Origin: Candidatus Litorirhabdus singularis
GTDB lineage: Bacteria > Pseudomonadota > Gammaproteobacteria > Pseudomonadales > Halieaceae
DNA: 64,000 nucleotides
Reading direction: 5' to 3'
Assembly (NCBI RefSeq): GCF_026262625.1
Contig: NZ_SHNN01000004.1
Coordinates: forward strand, 1-64,000
The notes beneath the pieces were generated by a model, which saw only the letters and a program-made list of their open reading frames with translations, did not search any database and was not told where the DNA came from. The translations under genes and the position numbers were made by a program. Shown here piece by piece: positions 1-9,155 of the stretch (the stretch's first letter is position 1; every line of letters begins with the position of its first letter).

Positions 1-50
1 CTGTGAGGCGTTGAGCTAACCAGTACTAATTGCCCGTGAGGCTTGACCAT
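1..50 (+). rRNA. rrl: 23S ribosomal RNA, 3' end (partial)
   Basis: The first 50 bases match the conserved 3' end of bacterial 23S rRNA: the GTTGAGCTAACC and GTACTAAT blocks followed by CCGTGAGGCTTGACC, the 3' strand of the terminal helix. The rest of the gene lies outside the window. A spacer of about 170 bases without a tRNA separates it from 5S, the usual 23S-5S arrangement. The exact 3' end is set by analogy with E. coli. Confidence 0.93.
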
Positions 51-222
51 ATAATCTAAGTAATTTTGCAAAAAACGACTTCGGTTGGATGTGCGCAAGT
101 CACAGTCAGAACTCGAATTGCTCTTGAAAGAGAGAGTCAGCTTAATCGACCCTTGTTCCCTGTAGGGAGCTGGGGTAAATACCGAATCAGCCGAATGTCT
201 TTAGACATCAGGCAAGCAGTTT

Positions 223-340
223 TGCCTGGCGACCATAGAGAAGTGGAACCACCTGACCCCATCCCGAACTCAGTAGTGAAACGCTTCATCGCCGATGGTA
301 GTGTGGAGTTTCTCCATGTGAGAGTAGGTCATCGCCAGGC
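223..340 (+). rRNA. rrf: 5S ribosomal RNA
   Basis: This 118-base gene begins TGCCTGGCGACC and ends TCGCCAGGC; the two ends pair to form helix I. Inside are the conserved blocks CCCATCCCGAACTCAG, GTGAAACG and GCCGATGGTAGT. Length and sequence are those of gammaproteobacterial 5S. It is followed at once by an intrinsic terminator. Its last ten bases (ATCGCCAGGC) recur four times in the repeats downstream. Confidence 0.96.
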
Positions 341-349
341 TTTAATCCT

Positions 350-384
350 AAACCCCGTTACTCAATGAGTGACGGGGTTTTTTT
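350..384 (+). terminator. Intrinsic terminator 1 of the rRNA operon
   Basis: An AACCCCGTTACT / AGTGACGGGGTT stem with one G-T pair and a short loop is followed by seven T. It starts ten bases after the end of 5S and is the primary rRNA operon terminator. Confidence 0.9.
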
Positions 385-426
385 ATGTGGATCGCCAGGC
401 GGCGTGCGCGCCCCCGGTTAATACCA

Positions 427-460
427 AGCCCCTGTAGCTAACGCTGCAGGGGCTTTTTTT
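427..460 (+). terminator. Intrinsic terminator 2
   Basis: The stem AGCCCCTGTAG / CTGCAGGGGCT is followed by seven T. Its sequence differs from terminator 1 and closely matches terminator 5. Confidence 0.85.
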
Positions 461-504
461 GGTCTGGGAATCGCCAGGCGGCGTGCGCGCCCCCGGTTAA
501 TCCT

Positions 505-539
505 AAACCCCGTTACTCAATGAGTGACGGGGTTTTTTT
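505..539 (+). terminator. Intrinsic terminator 3 (copy of terminator 1)
   Basis: The hairpin and T tract are the same as in terminator 1, including the flanks TTAATCCT upstream and ATGTGG downstream. This is direct evidence of duplication. Confidence 0.87.
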
Positions 540-580
540 ATGTGGATCGCCAGGCGGCGTGCGCGCCCCCGGTTAATCCT

Positions 581-615
581 AAACCCCGTTACTCGATGAG
601 TGACGGGGTTTTTTT
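581..615 (+). terminator. Intrinsic terminator 4 (copy of terminator 1, one base changed)
   Basis: It matches terminators 1 and 3 except that the loop reads CTCGATGAG instead of CTCAATGAG. It is followed by seven T. Confidence 0.87.
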
Positions 616-656
616 ATGTGGATCGCCAGGCGGCGTGCGCGACATGGCTAATAGCG

Positions 657-690
657 ACCCCCTGTAGCTAACGCTACAGGGGCTTTTTTA
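657..690 (+). terminator. Intrinsic terminator 5 (related to terminator 2)
   Basis: The perfect 9-bp stem CCCCTGTAG / CTACAGGGG has the same CTAACG loop region as terminator 2 and is followed by six T. It is the last hairpin of the array. Confidence 0.86.
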
Positions 691-706
691 TGGGTGGGTA
701 TCGGAG

Positions 707-838
707 ATGGTCGACTGCAAGCGGCCCTACAAGGGGAGTTACACCACAGTTGAGGGCCGCGAGCTAGCCACAGGTCTATGGCAGATTGAAGTCGGAGGGG
801 CCTGTGAGGCCCTACAAGAGGCGATGCTTCAGGGCTGA
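707..838 (+). CDS. Candidate small ORF, 43 aa, unknown
   Basis: An ATG at 707 opens a 43-codon frame to TGA at 838, in the stretch between the rRNA terminators and ybiT. The product begins MVDCKRPYKG and ends EALQEAMLQG; its composition is ordinary for a soluble protein. GGAG sits directly against the ATG, too close for a standard ribosome binding site. I recognise no family. An 11-base direct repeat (GGCCCTACAAG at 723 and 808) lies inside it. It could be chance; the stretch 690-882 shows nothing else. Confidence 0.25.
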   Translation: MVDCKRPYKGSYTTVEGRELATGLWQIEVGGACEALQEAMLQG

Positions 839-882
839 GTTGCCCCGGGGATCTTTGAATAATGCGTTCGTAACCCCGAAGC

Positions 883-2487
883 TTACGCCGCTTTACTCTG
901 CTGCTCTTTCTGCGCCAAATATTCGTCGTAGGTACCTTGGTAGTCCACGACTCTTTGATCGGTAATCTCCACGACTCGCGTTGCTAGTGTAGAAACAAAT
1001 TCCCGGTCGTGGCTGACAAAAATCAAGGTGCCGTCATAGCCCTTAAGGGCCTGGTTTAGCGCGTCTATCGCTTCCATGTCCATATGGTTAGTCGGCTCGT
1101 CCATGATCAACACATTGGCATCGGACATCATCATTTTGCCAAACAGCAGCCTATTCTTCTCGCCGCCTGAACACACTCTGGCTTTCTTGTTGGCATCGTC
1201 AGCTGTGAACAGCAGGCGCCCTAGCATGCCGCGAATCATCAGGTCGTCGTCGGTAGGCCTGCGCCACTGCGACATCCATTCGAACAGGTTTAGATCCGAG
1301 TCAAAATCATCAGTGCTGTCTTGTGGGCAATAGGCGATGGTGGCGTTTTCTGACCACTGAATTTTGCCAGCGTTGGCGTTGATCTCATTCATTAAGCAGC
1401 GCAGGTAGGTGGTTTTACCGACACCGTTCTCGCCAATAACAGCCAATCTCGCGCCTGCCTCCAGAATCATATTGCCACCGGAGAATAGCGGGCCTTCGTC
1501 GAAGCCGTGGGCCAGTTCTTCAAGAATCAGAGCTTGGCGATGGAGTTTTTTGACTTGCTGGAATCGAATATGGGGAGACTTGCGGCTGGAGGGTTTGATT
1601 TCCGTCAGCTCAATCTTCTCTAATTTTTTGGCGCGTGAACTCGCTTGCTTCGCTTTGGAGGCGTTGGCGGAGAATCGATTGACGAACCCTTGCAGCTCTT
1701 CCATCTCAGCGCTTTTCTTGGAGTTCTCGGTTTTCAACTGGGTCTGAATCAGCGTGGAGGCTGCAACAAAGCTCTCATAGTTGCCCGGATAAATGCGCAG
1801 CTCGCCGTAGTCAATGTCTGCCATATGCGTGCAAACCGAGTTGAGAAAGTGACGGTCGTGAGAAATGATAATCATGGTGCATTTGCGTTCGTTCAAAACC
1901 CCTGCCAACCAGCTGATACTATGGATATCCAGGTTGTTGGTCGGTTCGTCCAGCAGCAGGATATCCGGATTGGAAAACAAGGCCTGTGCAAGCAGTACGC
2001 GTAACTTCCAGCCAGGGGCAACCTGACTCATCAAGTCGAAGTGCAGGCTTTCATCGATGCCCGCCTCAATCAAAATATCACCCGCTCTGCTTTCGGCGGT
2101 ATAACCATCAAGCTCCGCAAACTCGATCTCGAGCTCAGCGACCTTCATACCCTCGGCTTCGCTCATTTCAGCAAGGCCGTAGATTCTGTCCCGTTCCTGT
2201 TTGATGTTCCAAAGTCTGGTGTCACCCATTATGACCGCATCGACGACACTGTATTCCTCAAAGGCGAACTGATCCTGACTGAGTGTACCCACTCTTTGGC
2301 CAGGAGTGATCGAGATATTGCCGGAGGTGGGCGTCAATTCACCACTGAGGATTTTCATAAAAGTCGTCTTTCCGCAGCCATTGGCACCGATAAGGCCATA
2401 GCGGTTTCCATCACGAAATTGTGCGGAGATGTCTTCAAAAAGCGGCTTGGAGCCGAACTGCATGGTGATATTGGCGGTGGTAATCAA
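883..2487 (-). CDS. ybiT: ABC-F family ATPase YbiT
   Basis: This is a duplicated ATP-binding-cassette protein of the ABC-F group, soluble and ribosome-associated rather than a transporter. Close matches to E. coli YbiT, as I recall that protein, are [35 protein letters not shown] and [12 protein letters not shown] in the linker. The first Walker A (GANGCGKT) lies at about residues 34-41 and the second (GENGVGKT) after the linker. Both halves have [11 protein letters not shown] or [10 protein letters not shown] Walker B motifs. I start it at the TTG at 2487, not the ATG at 2547: AGGA lies six bases before the TTG and the 20 upstream residues have no family counterpart. That gives 534 aa, near the usual 530. 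It faces the rRNA operon end to end. Confidence 0.93.
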   Translation of the reverse strand: MITTANITMQFGSKPLFEDISAQFRDGNRYGLIGANGCGKTTFMKILSGELTPTSGNISITPGQRVGTLSQDQFAFEEYSVVDAVIMGDTRLWNIKQERDRIYGLAEMSEAEGMKVAELEIEFAELDGYTAESRAGDILIEAGIDESLHFDLMSQVAPGWKLRVLLAQALFSNPDILLLDEPTNNLDIHSISWLAGVLNERKCTMIIISHDRHFLNSVCTHMADIDYGELRIYPGNYESFVAASTLIQTQLKTENSKKSAEMEELQGFVNRFSANASKAKQASSRAKKLEKIELTEIKPSSRKSPHIRFQQVKKLHRQALILEELAHGFDEGPLFSGGNMILEAGARLAVIGENGVGKTTYLRCLMNEINANAGKIQWSENATIAYCPQDSTDDFDSDLNLFEWMSQWRRPTDDDLMIRGMLGRLLFTADDANKKARVCSGGEKNRLLFGKMMMSDANVLIMDEPTNHMDMEAIDALNQALKGYDGTLIFVSHDREFVSTLATRVVEITDQRVVDYQGTYDEYLAQKEQQSKAA

Positions 2488-2813
2488 GGGATATCCTGGG
2501 TGCTTGTTGGGAGAGTTACAAGCACGCCAATTCTTACAATGAGCCACTTGAGGGCGCGCATCCTATAGGTTTTTGGGCCCAAAGTCGAACCCAGTAGTGC
2601 AAGCGGCGCTTCGATTCTCGGTAACTCGCTGCCCGGTGCGCCATACGCTAGGTGTATCTATGTTGCTTGAGCAATCTCGGTGGGCCTGTTTTTACACAGT
2701 GAGTTTGCCATGGTCGTCTAAACCGGGACTGTGGGCCTGACTCGGCACGTCACAATCGGCGGCCGATTGCCTTTGATGGACGCCCAGAACCCACAGGGAG
2801 AATGGAGCTGAGG

Positions 2814-3134
2814 CTAGCCATGGCGTTGCGAGGCTGCTTCCTTCGCCTGCTCGGATCGTAGCCGCAGCAACCATGAGCTCTTGTTCTTCTCTGCGTCATA
2901 GAATATCGCGACCGTAAAGAAGAACATCAGGATCAGGATAATGTGCGCTGCGACACTGACACCGAAGTAAAGGATGCTGCCGAGATAAACCGCAAATACT
3001 CCGCTCCACATGAATGCCAGAATCGTCATGATGAACATTCTGCTGGTAGGGTCAGGTATATGCCTGATCGGATTTTTAGTGGAGTCAAAAACGTACTGGT
3101 ATGCGTCGTAGATCCAAAGCCCAATTTTTTTCAT
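2814..3134 (-). CDS. Small membrane protein of unknown function
   Basis: A 106-residue protein starting MKKIGLWIYDAYQYVF. It has a short amphipathic N-terminus, two hydrophobic segments (around FIMTILAFMWSGVFAVYLGSI and AAHIILILMFFFTVAIF) and a charged C-terminal tail ending in KEAASQRHG, so it is probably an inner-membrane protein with both ends in the cytoplasm. The start is the ATG at 3134; the open frame continues to 3335, but that part is not protein-like and no ribosome binding site supports it. It stands alone, between ybiT and the TonB receptor. I do not recognise the family. The 280 bases at 3135-3414 hold no feature I can support. Confidence 0.62.
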   Translation of the reverse strand: MKKIGLWIYDAYQYVFDSTKNPIRHIPDPTSRMFIMTILAFMWSGVFAVYLGSILYFGVSVAAHIILILMFFFTVAIFYDAEKNKSSWLLRLRSEQAKEAASQRHG

Positions 3135-3414
3135 GTCAAAGTCTCTTATATAGGTCAGTTTCCTATTAGAGGTTACGATCGTTCCTCGCAGTTGGATTAG
3201 TTTAAATTTCGATAGTGTGCAGCCGGGGTGCCTGAGCTTGGCTTGCAGGGCATTGAGCCTATTGCTATGTCGGTATTCTGTGGCTGTGCCGTCTCGCCCG
3301 ATACCAGCCTCCACAGAGACTTCATCTCCTTCCATAGGCCGGGGTGAGGCCTATCCTGGCCTGCTGCGTCCTGCAGACCCTGCATCAGTAGGGCCTGTGC
3401 GACCATTTCACGCC

Positions 3415-5781
3415 CTAGTTGGTGTGAAACTTGAAGTTAAGGAAGTACATGCGCGGTGCCAGCGTGCTGACGTCAGTAGTACCAAAGGCGTCAACTGAGA
3501 AGCCACCGTTTATTTCACGCTCGTCCGTCAGGTTTTTACCGACTAGAGCCAGCTGCCATTTGTCACTTGGGGAGATGTAGGTGATACCGGCATTGAATAC
3601 GGTGTAGGCATCCGCATGTAGTAAGTCGAAAGTGGCAGCCTGGGTGTCGTTGGTATAAAAGACGTCGTCCTTATACACCATGTCTGCACGCAGTCGCATA
3701 TTGCCCATTCCTCCGAGAGCGAATTCATACTGGGCGCCGAGGTTACCCTGCCACTCGGGAACACTGGCAAAGGGTCGGTCAGAAGCATCCTCTACTATAA
3801 TGGTGCCACCGGTGGGGTCACTGGGGTCTGGCACCAGAATATCGAATTCCTTGAACTCCGGATCAACATAGCTGGCGCCCGCAATCAGGGTCAGCCCGTC
3901 AGTCGGTACTGCGGTTATTTCCAGCTCAAAACCCTTGAGCTCGGATTCAGCAGCGTTGTCTACCACCAGCGCCAGACCTCCTGCCGCAATGCTGGAAGGG
4001 CGGTTCACCAGTATTTGCTGATCCTCGTACTCGTTATAGAAGATGGCGCCGTTCATCCGCAGGCGATTGTCCATCCATTCGCTTTTGAAACCCAACTCAA
4101 ACGAGGTGAGGGTTTCCGGGTCGACTACGGAAACATCGGCAGCGCTGGTGGGGCGACCGTTGAAACCGCCACTGCGGAAACCACGCGAGACGTGGAAATA
4201 GGTCATCATCTCGTCGTTCAGCTGATAATCCAGCCCCACCTTCGGCGAGAACTCGGACCAGTCATCCTTACAGCTGTAGAAAGAGCCGGGCCCCTGGGCT
4301 GTTACGTCGCTGCAACTGGCAGGGTCGGTCGGGCCAGGTGCCACTATCGGCGATTGGCTGGCTTCCTTATAGCTGTACAGCTCAAAATCTTTTTCTTCCT
4401 GCGTGTAGCGCCCCGCGAGGATCAGGCGCAAGTCGTCAGTCAGGCTAAAGCTGGTATGGGCAAACAGAGCAATATTCTCAACATCTTGCTCGCGCTCATA
4501 GCGCAGGGTTAGGTCCAGCGGCTGCGCAAAGAATGCCAGCGGTACGCCGGTTTCAGGGTCGACTACCGACAGCGGTAATCCGACCAGCGCCTCATACAAA
4601 CCGGTGGCTACATTCACTTGCGTATCGTGTTTCGCACTTTCTTTGAAGTAGTAGGCGCCGACCACCCAGTCGAGGCGGTCATTGAAAGCCAGCCCGTTGA
4701 GCACAAACTCCTGGCTGAACTGGTCTTGCTCAAACTGGGTGCCTACAGAAAAGTAATCCTGCGGGTCGTTATCACTGTCGCGCAGGATATCAGTATCCAT
4801 CTTGCGATAGCCGGTGGTCGACTTCAGTGTCATGCCGCCATTCATATTCCAGGTATTGATCCAGCTGGCGCCACTGCTGCTCAGCTCATCTTTGGTTTTC
4901 TGCGACGCATCGCTGCGATCGATATCCCCGGTTTCGTTACAGCAGTCGCCGACGAAGGTGTTGTAAAAAAATGGGAATACCTGGTTAGAATCGAAATCTG
5001 CCAGTACCCGTGGGTAGATGTTCTGATCTTGCTCCACGCCGTCTATGACCAGATGAGAAGTAAAATTCTCTGTCACATTCCAGTTCAAGTGAGCGCGAAT
5101 TCCCCATAGATCCTGGTCGCCGGCGTCGTCACCGCGACTGCGTTTCTGCCAACCGTCCGATTCTTTGCGAATCACCGATATACTGGCCGCCAATTTGTCT
5201 TCCACCAGCGGGAATTCCATGTAGATCTTGCCTGACTTGTGGCCGTAATCACCGACCCCGGCTTCAACCGACAGGTTATTGTCACCGCTGGGAGCTCGGG
5301 TGGTGACGCTAATGGCGCCGCCGATTGTATTGCGGCCGAACAGTGTGCCCTGCGGACCGCGCAGCACCGTGATTTGTTCAATATCGTTGAACTCGAAGTT
5401 GGCGCCAATATTGCGCGCCAGATAAACACCGTCGATATAGGTGCCTACGCCCGGATCTACGGTGACGGCAAAATCACTCTGGCCGACGCCACGGATAAAG
5501 GCGGCCAGGGTTGAGCCACTGCCATCGCTGGAGACCTGCATGCTCAGGCCTGGCGTCATTTCCTGGATGCTGCGTAAATCGGTAAGCGCGGCATCTTCTA
5601 TGGTCGCCGCCGTTATGGCGGTAATCGATATGGGCGTACTTTGCAGGTCTTCCTCACGCTTGCGCGCAGTCACCAGAACTTCTTCCAGTGCCGTGGATTG
5701 AGCTGCAACAGCTAGCGGCATAGGCGCCATGATAGCGCTGCCAAGAACGAGTGCGGGAAACAGGGTGCGAGACGTGGGCAT
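3415..5781 (-). CDS. TonB-dependent outer-membrane receptor
   Basis: A 788-residue beta-barrel receptor of the Sphingomonad/Cellvibrio catabolic type. In order it has a signal peptide ending AVAA (about 1-27), a TonB box EEVLVTA (about 33-39), a plug domain with IRGVGQ and VLRGPQGTLFGRNTIGG (about 90-160), and a long barrel ending in the C-terminal aromatic signature FKFHTN, which supports an intact protein. It would import a large scarce substrate using energy from TonB; the substrate cannot be read, and no siderophore or glycan genes adjoin it. ATG 5781 has AGGAGA five bases upstream. An inverted repeat sits just upstream of that (5793-5813). Confidence 0.92.
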   Translation of the reverse strand: MPTSRTLFPALVLGSAIMAPMPLAVAAQSTALEEVLVTARKREEDLQSTPISITAITAATIEDAALTDLRSIQEMTPGLSMQVSSDGSGSTLAAFIRGVGQSDFAVTVDPGVGTYIDGVYLARNIGANFEFNDIEQITVLRGPQGTLFGRNTIGGAISVTTRAPSGDNNLSVEAGVGDYGHKSGKIYMEFPLVEDKLAASISVIRKESDGWQKRSRGDDAGDQDLWGIRAHLNWNVTENFTSHLVIDGVEQDQNIYPRVLADFDSNQVFPFFYNTFVGDCCNETGDIDRSDASQKTKDELSSSGASWINTWNMNGGMTLKSTTGYRKMDTDILRDSDNDPQDYFSVGTQFEQDQFSQEFVLNGLAFNDRLDWVVGAYYFKESAKHDTQVNVATGLYEALVGLPLSVVDPETGVPLAFFAQPLDLTLRYEREQDVENIALFAHTSFSLTDDLRLILAGRYTQEEKDFELYSYKEASQSPIVAPGPTDPASCSDVTAQGPGSFYSCKDDWSEFSPKVGLDYQLNDEMMTYFHVSRGFRSGGFNGRPTSAADVSVVDPETLTSFELGFKSEWMDNRLRMNGAIFYNEYEDQQILVNRPSSIAAGGLALVVDNAAESELKGFELEITAVPTDGLTLIAGASYVDPEFKEFDILVPDPSDPTGGTIIVEDASDRPFASVPEWQGNLGAQYEFALGGMGNMRLRADMVYKDDVFYTNDTQAATFDLLHADAYTVFNAGITYISPSDKWQLALVGKNLTDEREINGGFSVDAFGTTDVSTLAPRMYFLNFKFHTN

Positions 5782-5792
5782 AACATTCTCCT

Positions 5793-5813
5793 GTCGATTT
5801 TAATGATATCGAC
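5793..5813. promoter_or_regulatory. Inverted repeat upstream of the TonB receptor start
   Basis: GTCGAT, nine bases, ATCGAC: a perfect 6-bp inverted repeat ending 12 bases upstream of the receptor ATG and abutting its ribosome binding site. It could be an operator or an RNA hairpin at the 5' end of the mRNA. Six perfect bases can occur by chance, so support is modest. The rest of 5814-6007 shows no gene I trust. Confidence 0.35.
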
Positions 5814-6007
5814 TTTGGTTATTATTAGTACCATCAAGTGAAGCACCAGATGGTAGCCCTGGCTGCCCAGTGTACCGGTTGAACGTCAATACATTGCGCG
5901 GAACCAGGTAACCTGTAGTGTAACCATAAAGCCAAGCTTTGTTATTCCAATAGGCAATATTACCAATCTTGGCGGCGGTAGCGGTGTTGCATGGTTTTGG
6001 GCTGCCG

Positions 6008-7648
6008 CTAAGTCGCTGAAGCCTGTGACGGGGCTGGGGACGGGTCTTCCTCATCGGCGCTGGTTAAGTCCAATGAACGCGTGGCCAGTTTGGAGAATCT
6101 TAACAATTTGTCTTTGAGTCGCCGCGAATAGGTAGCGAAATTCATTAGCGCGCCGGCGTCCTTGCGTTCGGAGTGTGCCAGCAATTTGAGTAGTTCACGA
6201 TTGGCATTATCGATATTGGTTTGGAGCTTGGTGGCTTGCTCGTGAGTCTTGGGCTCCACTCGATCCAGTAACGCTTTTTGAATGATGTCGAATAACACGA
6301 GTGTATCGCTGGAGATTTCTCGCACCATCAGTAGCACGTCGCTTTTGAGTTCGATGTACTGTTTGTCGATGACTAGCTTGGTATTGAAAAGATCTTCTAT
6401 GGAGTCGTGAATCTGAAACAGGTAGTCGTAAAGCGTGATCAGTGTCAGCAGTTTCCGGGATTCCGCTTCATCAGAGACGTTGGACACGGCGCGAGAGAAA
6501 TACCGGACGTTCTCCCGTTCGAGGAAAGATACGTATTCAAGCCGCCGTGCAGAGACATCGTAAACATTGCGGTAGTTGGTTTCGATGCTCAAGCTCACCA
6601 GATTGTAGTTTTCCTGCTGGAAAGCCATTAGCTGCCCGAGGTTTTCCTCCAGACGGGCTTGTAGTTCAGCAAAGTTGTCAGTGGCGTCCTGTGACGGCAT
6701 CTTAATGCGCTCGAAGTCCATTTTGCCCTCGCCTAGCAAGGATTCGATGAGACGCGTAAAAGGGTTGATGAGAATCAGAAATACCAGACTGGTACCGATA
6801 TTGAACACCAGATGAATATTGGCCAGCGCGATTGCCGGGCTGGTGTTCAGGTCAGCAAGGCGGCTTTCGAATAGGAAAAATACTGGCAAGAAAATGACCA
6901 CTCCGCCGACGTTAAACAGGAAATGGCTGAGCGCAGTTTTCTTCGCTGCCAGATCCATCTTCACCATGGCAATCAAGGCTGTTGCTGTCGTGCCGATATT
7001 GGCGCCCATAAGCAATGGGATAGCATTTTCCAGACCCAGCAGTCCCTGCTGGGTGAAAATTATGGCTAGCCCGGTGGTCACTGAGCTGGATTGCACCAGA
7101 GCGGTGAACACGCAGCCGATCAAGATCGCCAGTAATGGGTTTTGTGGCCTGATCAGGTACTCCACTAACGCCGGTTCCTGCTGCAGCGGCGCCAGTGCCG
7201 ATGAGATGAGTTGGAGGCTGAAGAACACGAAGCCAAAATAGAAAATCGATTTACCAAAAATCGCATATCGTGTTCGTGTTAGCGATAGTGCGAAGCCAGC
7301 AATAATGAGCGCGGGAGCGAAGGCGGTCAGTTTGAAGGCTACTAGCTGGGCCGTAATAGTGGTACCAATGTTAGAGCCAAAAATTATCCCGACACTGTTT
7401 TTGAAAGACAGAACTCCAGCATTTACCAAGCTTATGGCAATGACTGATGTAGCAGAACTGGACTGGATGACGGCGGTAACCCCGGCGCCCAATATCAGAC
7501 CTACAACGGGCACTCGCGTGGCGGTGGAGATGAAGTGACGAAAGCGATCGCCGGAAATGTTCTCAATTTCACGGGAGAAATGTTCCAGCCCAAACACAAA
7601 TAGAATGATAGCCGTCAAGCCGGCTACGATAATTTGCAATGCTTCCAT
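6008..7648 (-). CDS. Na/Pi cotransporter family protein with PhoU-like tail
   Basis: A 546-residue inner-membrane protein of the NptA/YjbB type, expected to move phosphate with sodium, often in the export direction. Two inverted Na_Pi_cotrans repeats are visible: QSSSATSV at 62-69 with GSNIGTT at 91-97, and QSSSVTTG at 186-193 with GANIGTT at 215-221. After about eight membrane segments, residues 335-530 form a helical, charged PhoU-like cytoplasmic domain. GGAGGGG precedes the ATG. It lies 49 bases downstream of the wax ester synthase gene and may be the last gene of the minus-strand run from nifJ. Confidence 0.9.
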   Translation of the reverse strand: MEALQIIVAGLTAIILFVFGLEHFSREIENISGDRFRHFISTATRVPVVGLILGAGVTAVIQSSSATSVIAISLVNAGVLSFKNSVGIIFGSNIGTTITAQLVAFKLTAFAPALIIAGFALSLTRTRYAIFGKSIFYFGFVFFSLQLISSALAPLQQEPALVEYLIRPQNPLLAILIGCVFTALVQSSSVTTGLAIIFTQQGLLGLENAIPLLMGANIGTTATALIAMVKMDLAAKKTALSHFLFNVGGVVIFLPVFFLFESRLADLNTSPAIALANIHLVFNIGTSLVFLILINPFTRLIESLLGEGKMDFERIKMPSQDATDNFAELQARLEENLGQLMAFQQENYNLVSLSIETNYRNVYDVSARRLEYVSFLERENVRYFSRAVSNVSDEAESRKLLTLITLYDYLFQIHDSIEDLFNTKLVIDKQYIELKSDVLLMVREISSDTLVLFDIIQKALLDRVEPKTHEQATKLQTNIDNANRELLKLLAHSERKDAGALMNFATYSRRLKDKLLRFSKLATRSLDLTSADEEDPSPAPSQASAT

Positions 7649-7697
7649 AGCCCCTCCGCTGTTAGCTTCATGTTAACCCTCTGCAACGCACCCGGAT

Positions 7698-9122
7698 TTA
7701 ACCAGCCTGCAAGCTGCGCAGAACCTGCTTCGCGGCGGCTCGCAATGCGCGGCGATACTCGTCGCCATCGCCAACGAAGTTCTTGCAGCTGACAAAACTG
7801 ATATTGACGTGGCTGGGGGTACTGGAAATCACATGAAACAGGCCCACATTTGGAGCCAGCGGGCCGAGTCCAATAAAGTCTATTAGGCGATTCCCGCGCA
7901 TGTAAACTTCAACCGGTACTCCCGGTACATTGCTTATAATAGTGTTCACAGGCATCGGTAGCTCATCAATATGGCCTGAAGCCATTAGCCACTCTCCCAG
8001 CCACAGGATAATGCCCGGGTAGAGGTCATCAACCACCTTCAGAACGGCTTTGGGGCCCAGCTTGGCCGACCGTTTTCTGGTGCGCGTAGAACCCGCGTGA
8101 ATGGCGTTTAGTCTGGCTTTGATGTTTCTAAGGTCGGTGTGTAGCGGCACTGTTCCGATGCTGACCTGATTGCCTACTTGCTCCGAATCACCTTTGTCTC
8201 GCACGTCCATGGGCATAGCGGTGACCAGACTGTCCGCTGGCAATTCGTCATGATCTGCAAGAAATTTCCGCAGGCCACCGGCCACCACACATAAGGCGAT
8301 ATCGTTGATAGTGCAGCCATACTGCTTTTGAATAGACTTTAAACGCGGTAACGACATAGTAATATGCCCAACTACCCGATCATGGTCGACATGAGCATTG
8401 AAGCGGGTTTTTGGCACGGGTTTAGTGGGTTGTTCAGCAGTACTCGACTCCTGACTGATCTGCCACAGGCCAGGAGCAACCTTCAGCAAGTCGCGCGCCA
8501 GATCTACGGGGCGCTGTACGTTGTGCCACCAGGCGCGTCCATATTTCTGCCACCAGGCGGGGGAGGTGTAGTCGCTCTGATTGGCCTTCTGCTGCGCCGC
8601 CATAGTGGGCGCATCTGTAGCGGGGTCAAGACTGTGTAAGCTGGCAAAAAGTTGCAGAGCCGCCTTGCCATCCATTACGGCGTGATGGATCTTGACCAGA
8701 ATGGCACTACTGCCGGTGGGAACTCCACTCAGGTGGTCCAGCCCTTCAATGAGCAGCGCTTCCCACAGGGGTTGCTCCAGGGTCAAACCCTGAGCCTGAA
8801 ATTCACCGCATAGGCGGTACAGCTCAGCCCAGTTGGCGGGGGCTGGTAAGCTGACGTGAGCAATATGATTGGTTATGTCAAAGTGCTTGTCTTCAACCCA
8901 GTAGCCGCGATCCATTGCTAGCGGGAGCGCATCCAGTTTGCAGCGTAGAATCGGAAATTGTTGATCAATCGCACTCTGCATCACGCTGCAGGCCAGAGCA
9001 TGATCAACGTTTGCGGCGTGCTTGCCACCGGGTTCGTAGATAAAAAGCGCTGACATATGCAGGGGTATGTCAGGCAGCTCTCCGGCTACCATCAAATTGT
9101 CCAGTCCACTTAATTGATACAT
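7698..9122 (-). CDS. Wax ester synthase / diacylglycerol acyltransferase (WS/DGAT)
   Basis: A 474-residue member of the bifunctional bacterial WS/DGAT family, which esterifies fatty alcohols or diacylglycerol with acyl-CoA to make storage wax esters or triacylglycerol. The catalytic HHxxxDG is HHAVMDG at 146-152. Also present are the family PLW motif (118-120) and the NDIALCVVAGGLRKFL stretch. The N-terminal opening (LSGLDNLMVAGELPDIPLHMSAL) resembles the usual SPxDxxFL...xxMH start, in weaker form. The protein is peripheral to the membrane. A fatty acyl-CoA reductase that could supply its alcohol is at 28611-30596. Confidence 0.92.
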   Translation of the reverse strand: MYQLSGLDNLMVAGELPDIPLHMSALFIYEPGGKHAANVDHALACSVMQSAIDQQFPILRCKLDALPLAMDRGYWVEDKHFDITNHIAHVSLPAPANWAELYRLCGEFQAQGLTLEQPLWEALLIEGLDHLSGVPTGSSAILVKIHHAVMDGKAALQLFASLHSLDPATDAPTMAAQQKANQSDYTSPAWWQKYGRAWWHNVQRPVDLARDLLKVAPGLWQISQESSTAEQPTKPVPKTRFNAHVDHDRVVGHITMSLPRLKSIQKQYGCTINDIALCVVAGGLRKFLADHDELPADSLVTAMPMDVRDKGDSEQVGNQVSIGTVPLHTDLRNIKARLNAIHAGSTRTRKRSAKLGPKAVLKVVDDLYPGIILWLGEWLMASGHIDELPMPVNTIISNVPGVPVEVYMRGNRLIDFIGLGPLAPNVGLFHVISSTPSHVNISFVSCKNFVGDGDEYRRALRAAAKQVLRSLQAG

Positions 9123-9155
9123 TCAGGTTGTGCCTCTACCGCCAGCTGGCGATGA

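Larger units (their letters stand above)
391..641 (+). repeat. Four copies of a repeat carrying the 5S 3' end, alternating with terminators
   Basis: The 20-base core ATCGCCAGGCGGCGTGCGCG occurs at 391, 470, 546 and 622. The first three copies extend by CCCCCGGTTAAT. Spacing is 79, 76 and 76 bases, so the unit is one core plus one terminator hairpin. The first ten bases of the core are identical to the last ten of 5S at 331-340. The array therefore looks built from 5S-tail plus terminator segments duplicated in tandem, or from the ends of lost 5S copies. Confidence 0.85.

Noticed and set aside
51-222. Possible tRNA in the 23S-5S spacer
   Set aside because: No cloverleaf or T-loop (GGTTCGAA-like) sequence; only processing stems.
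2692-2874. Short frames between ybiT and the small membrane protein
   Set aside because: No ribosome binding site and no recognisable composition; overlap with the membrane protein gene.
5800-6054. 84-residue minus-strand frame upstream of the TonB receptor
   Set aside because: It overlaps the end of the Na/Pi gene, has no ribosome binding site and no protein-like pattern; judged chance.
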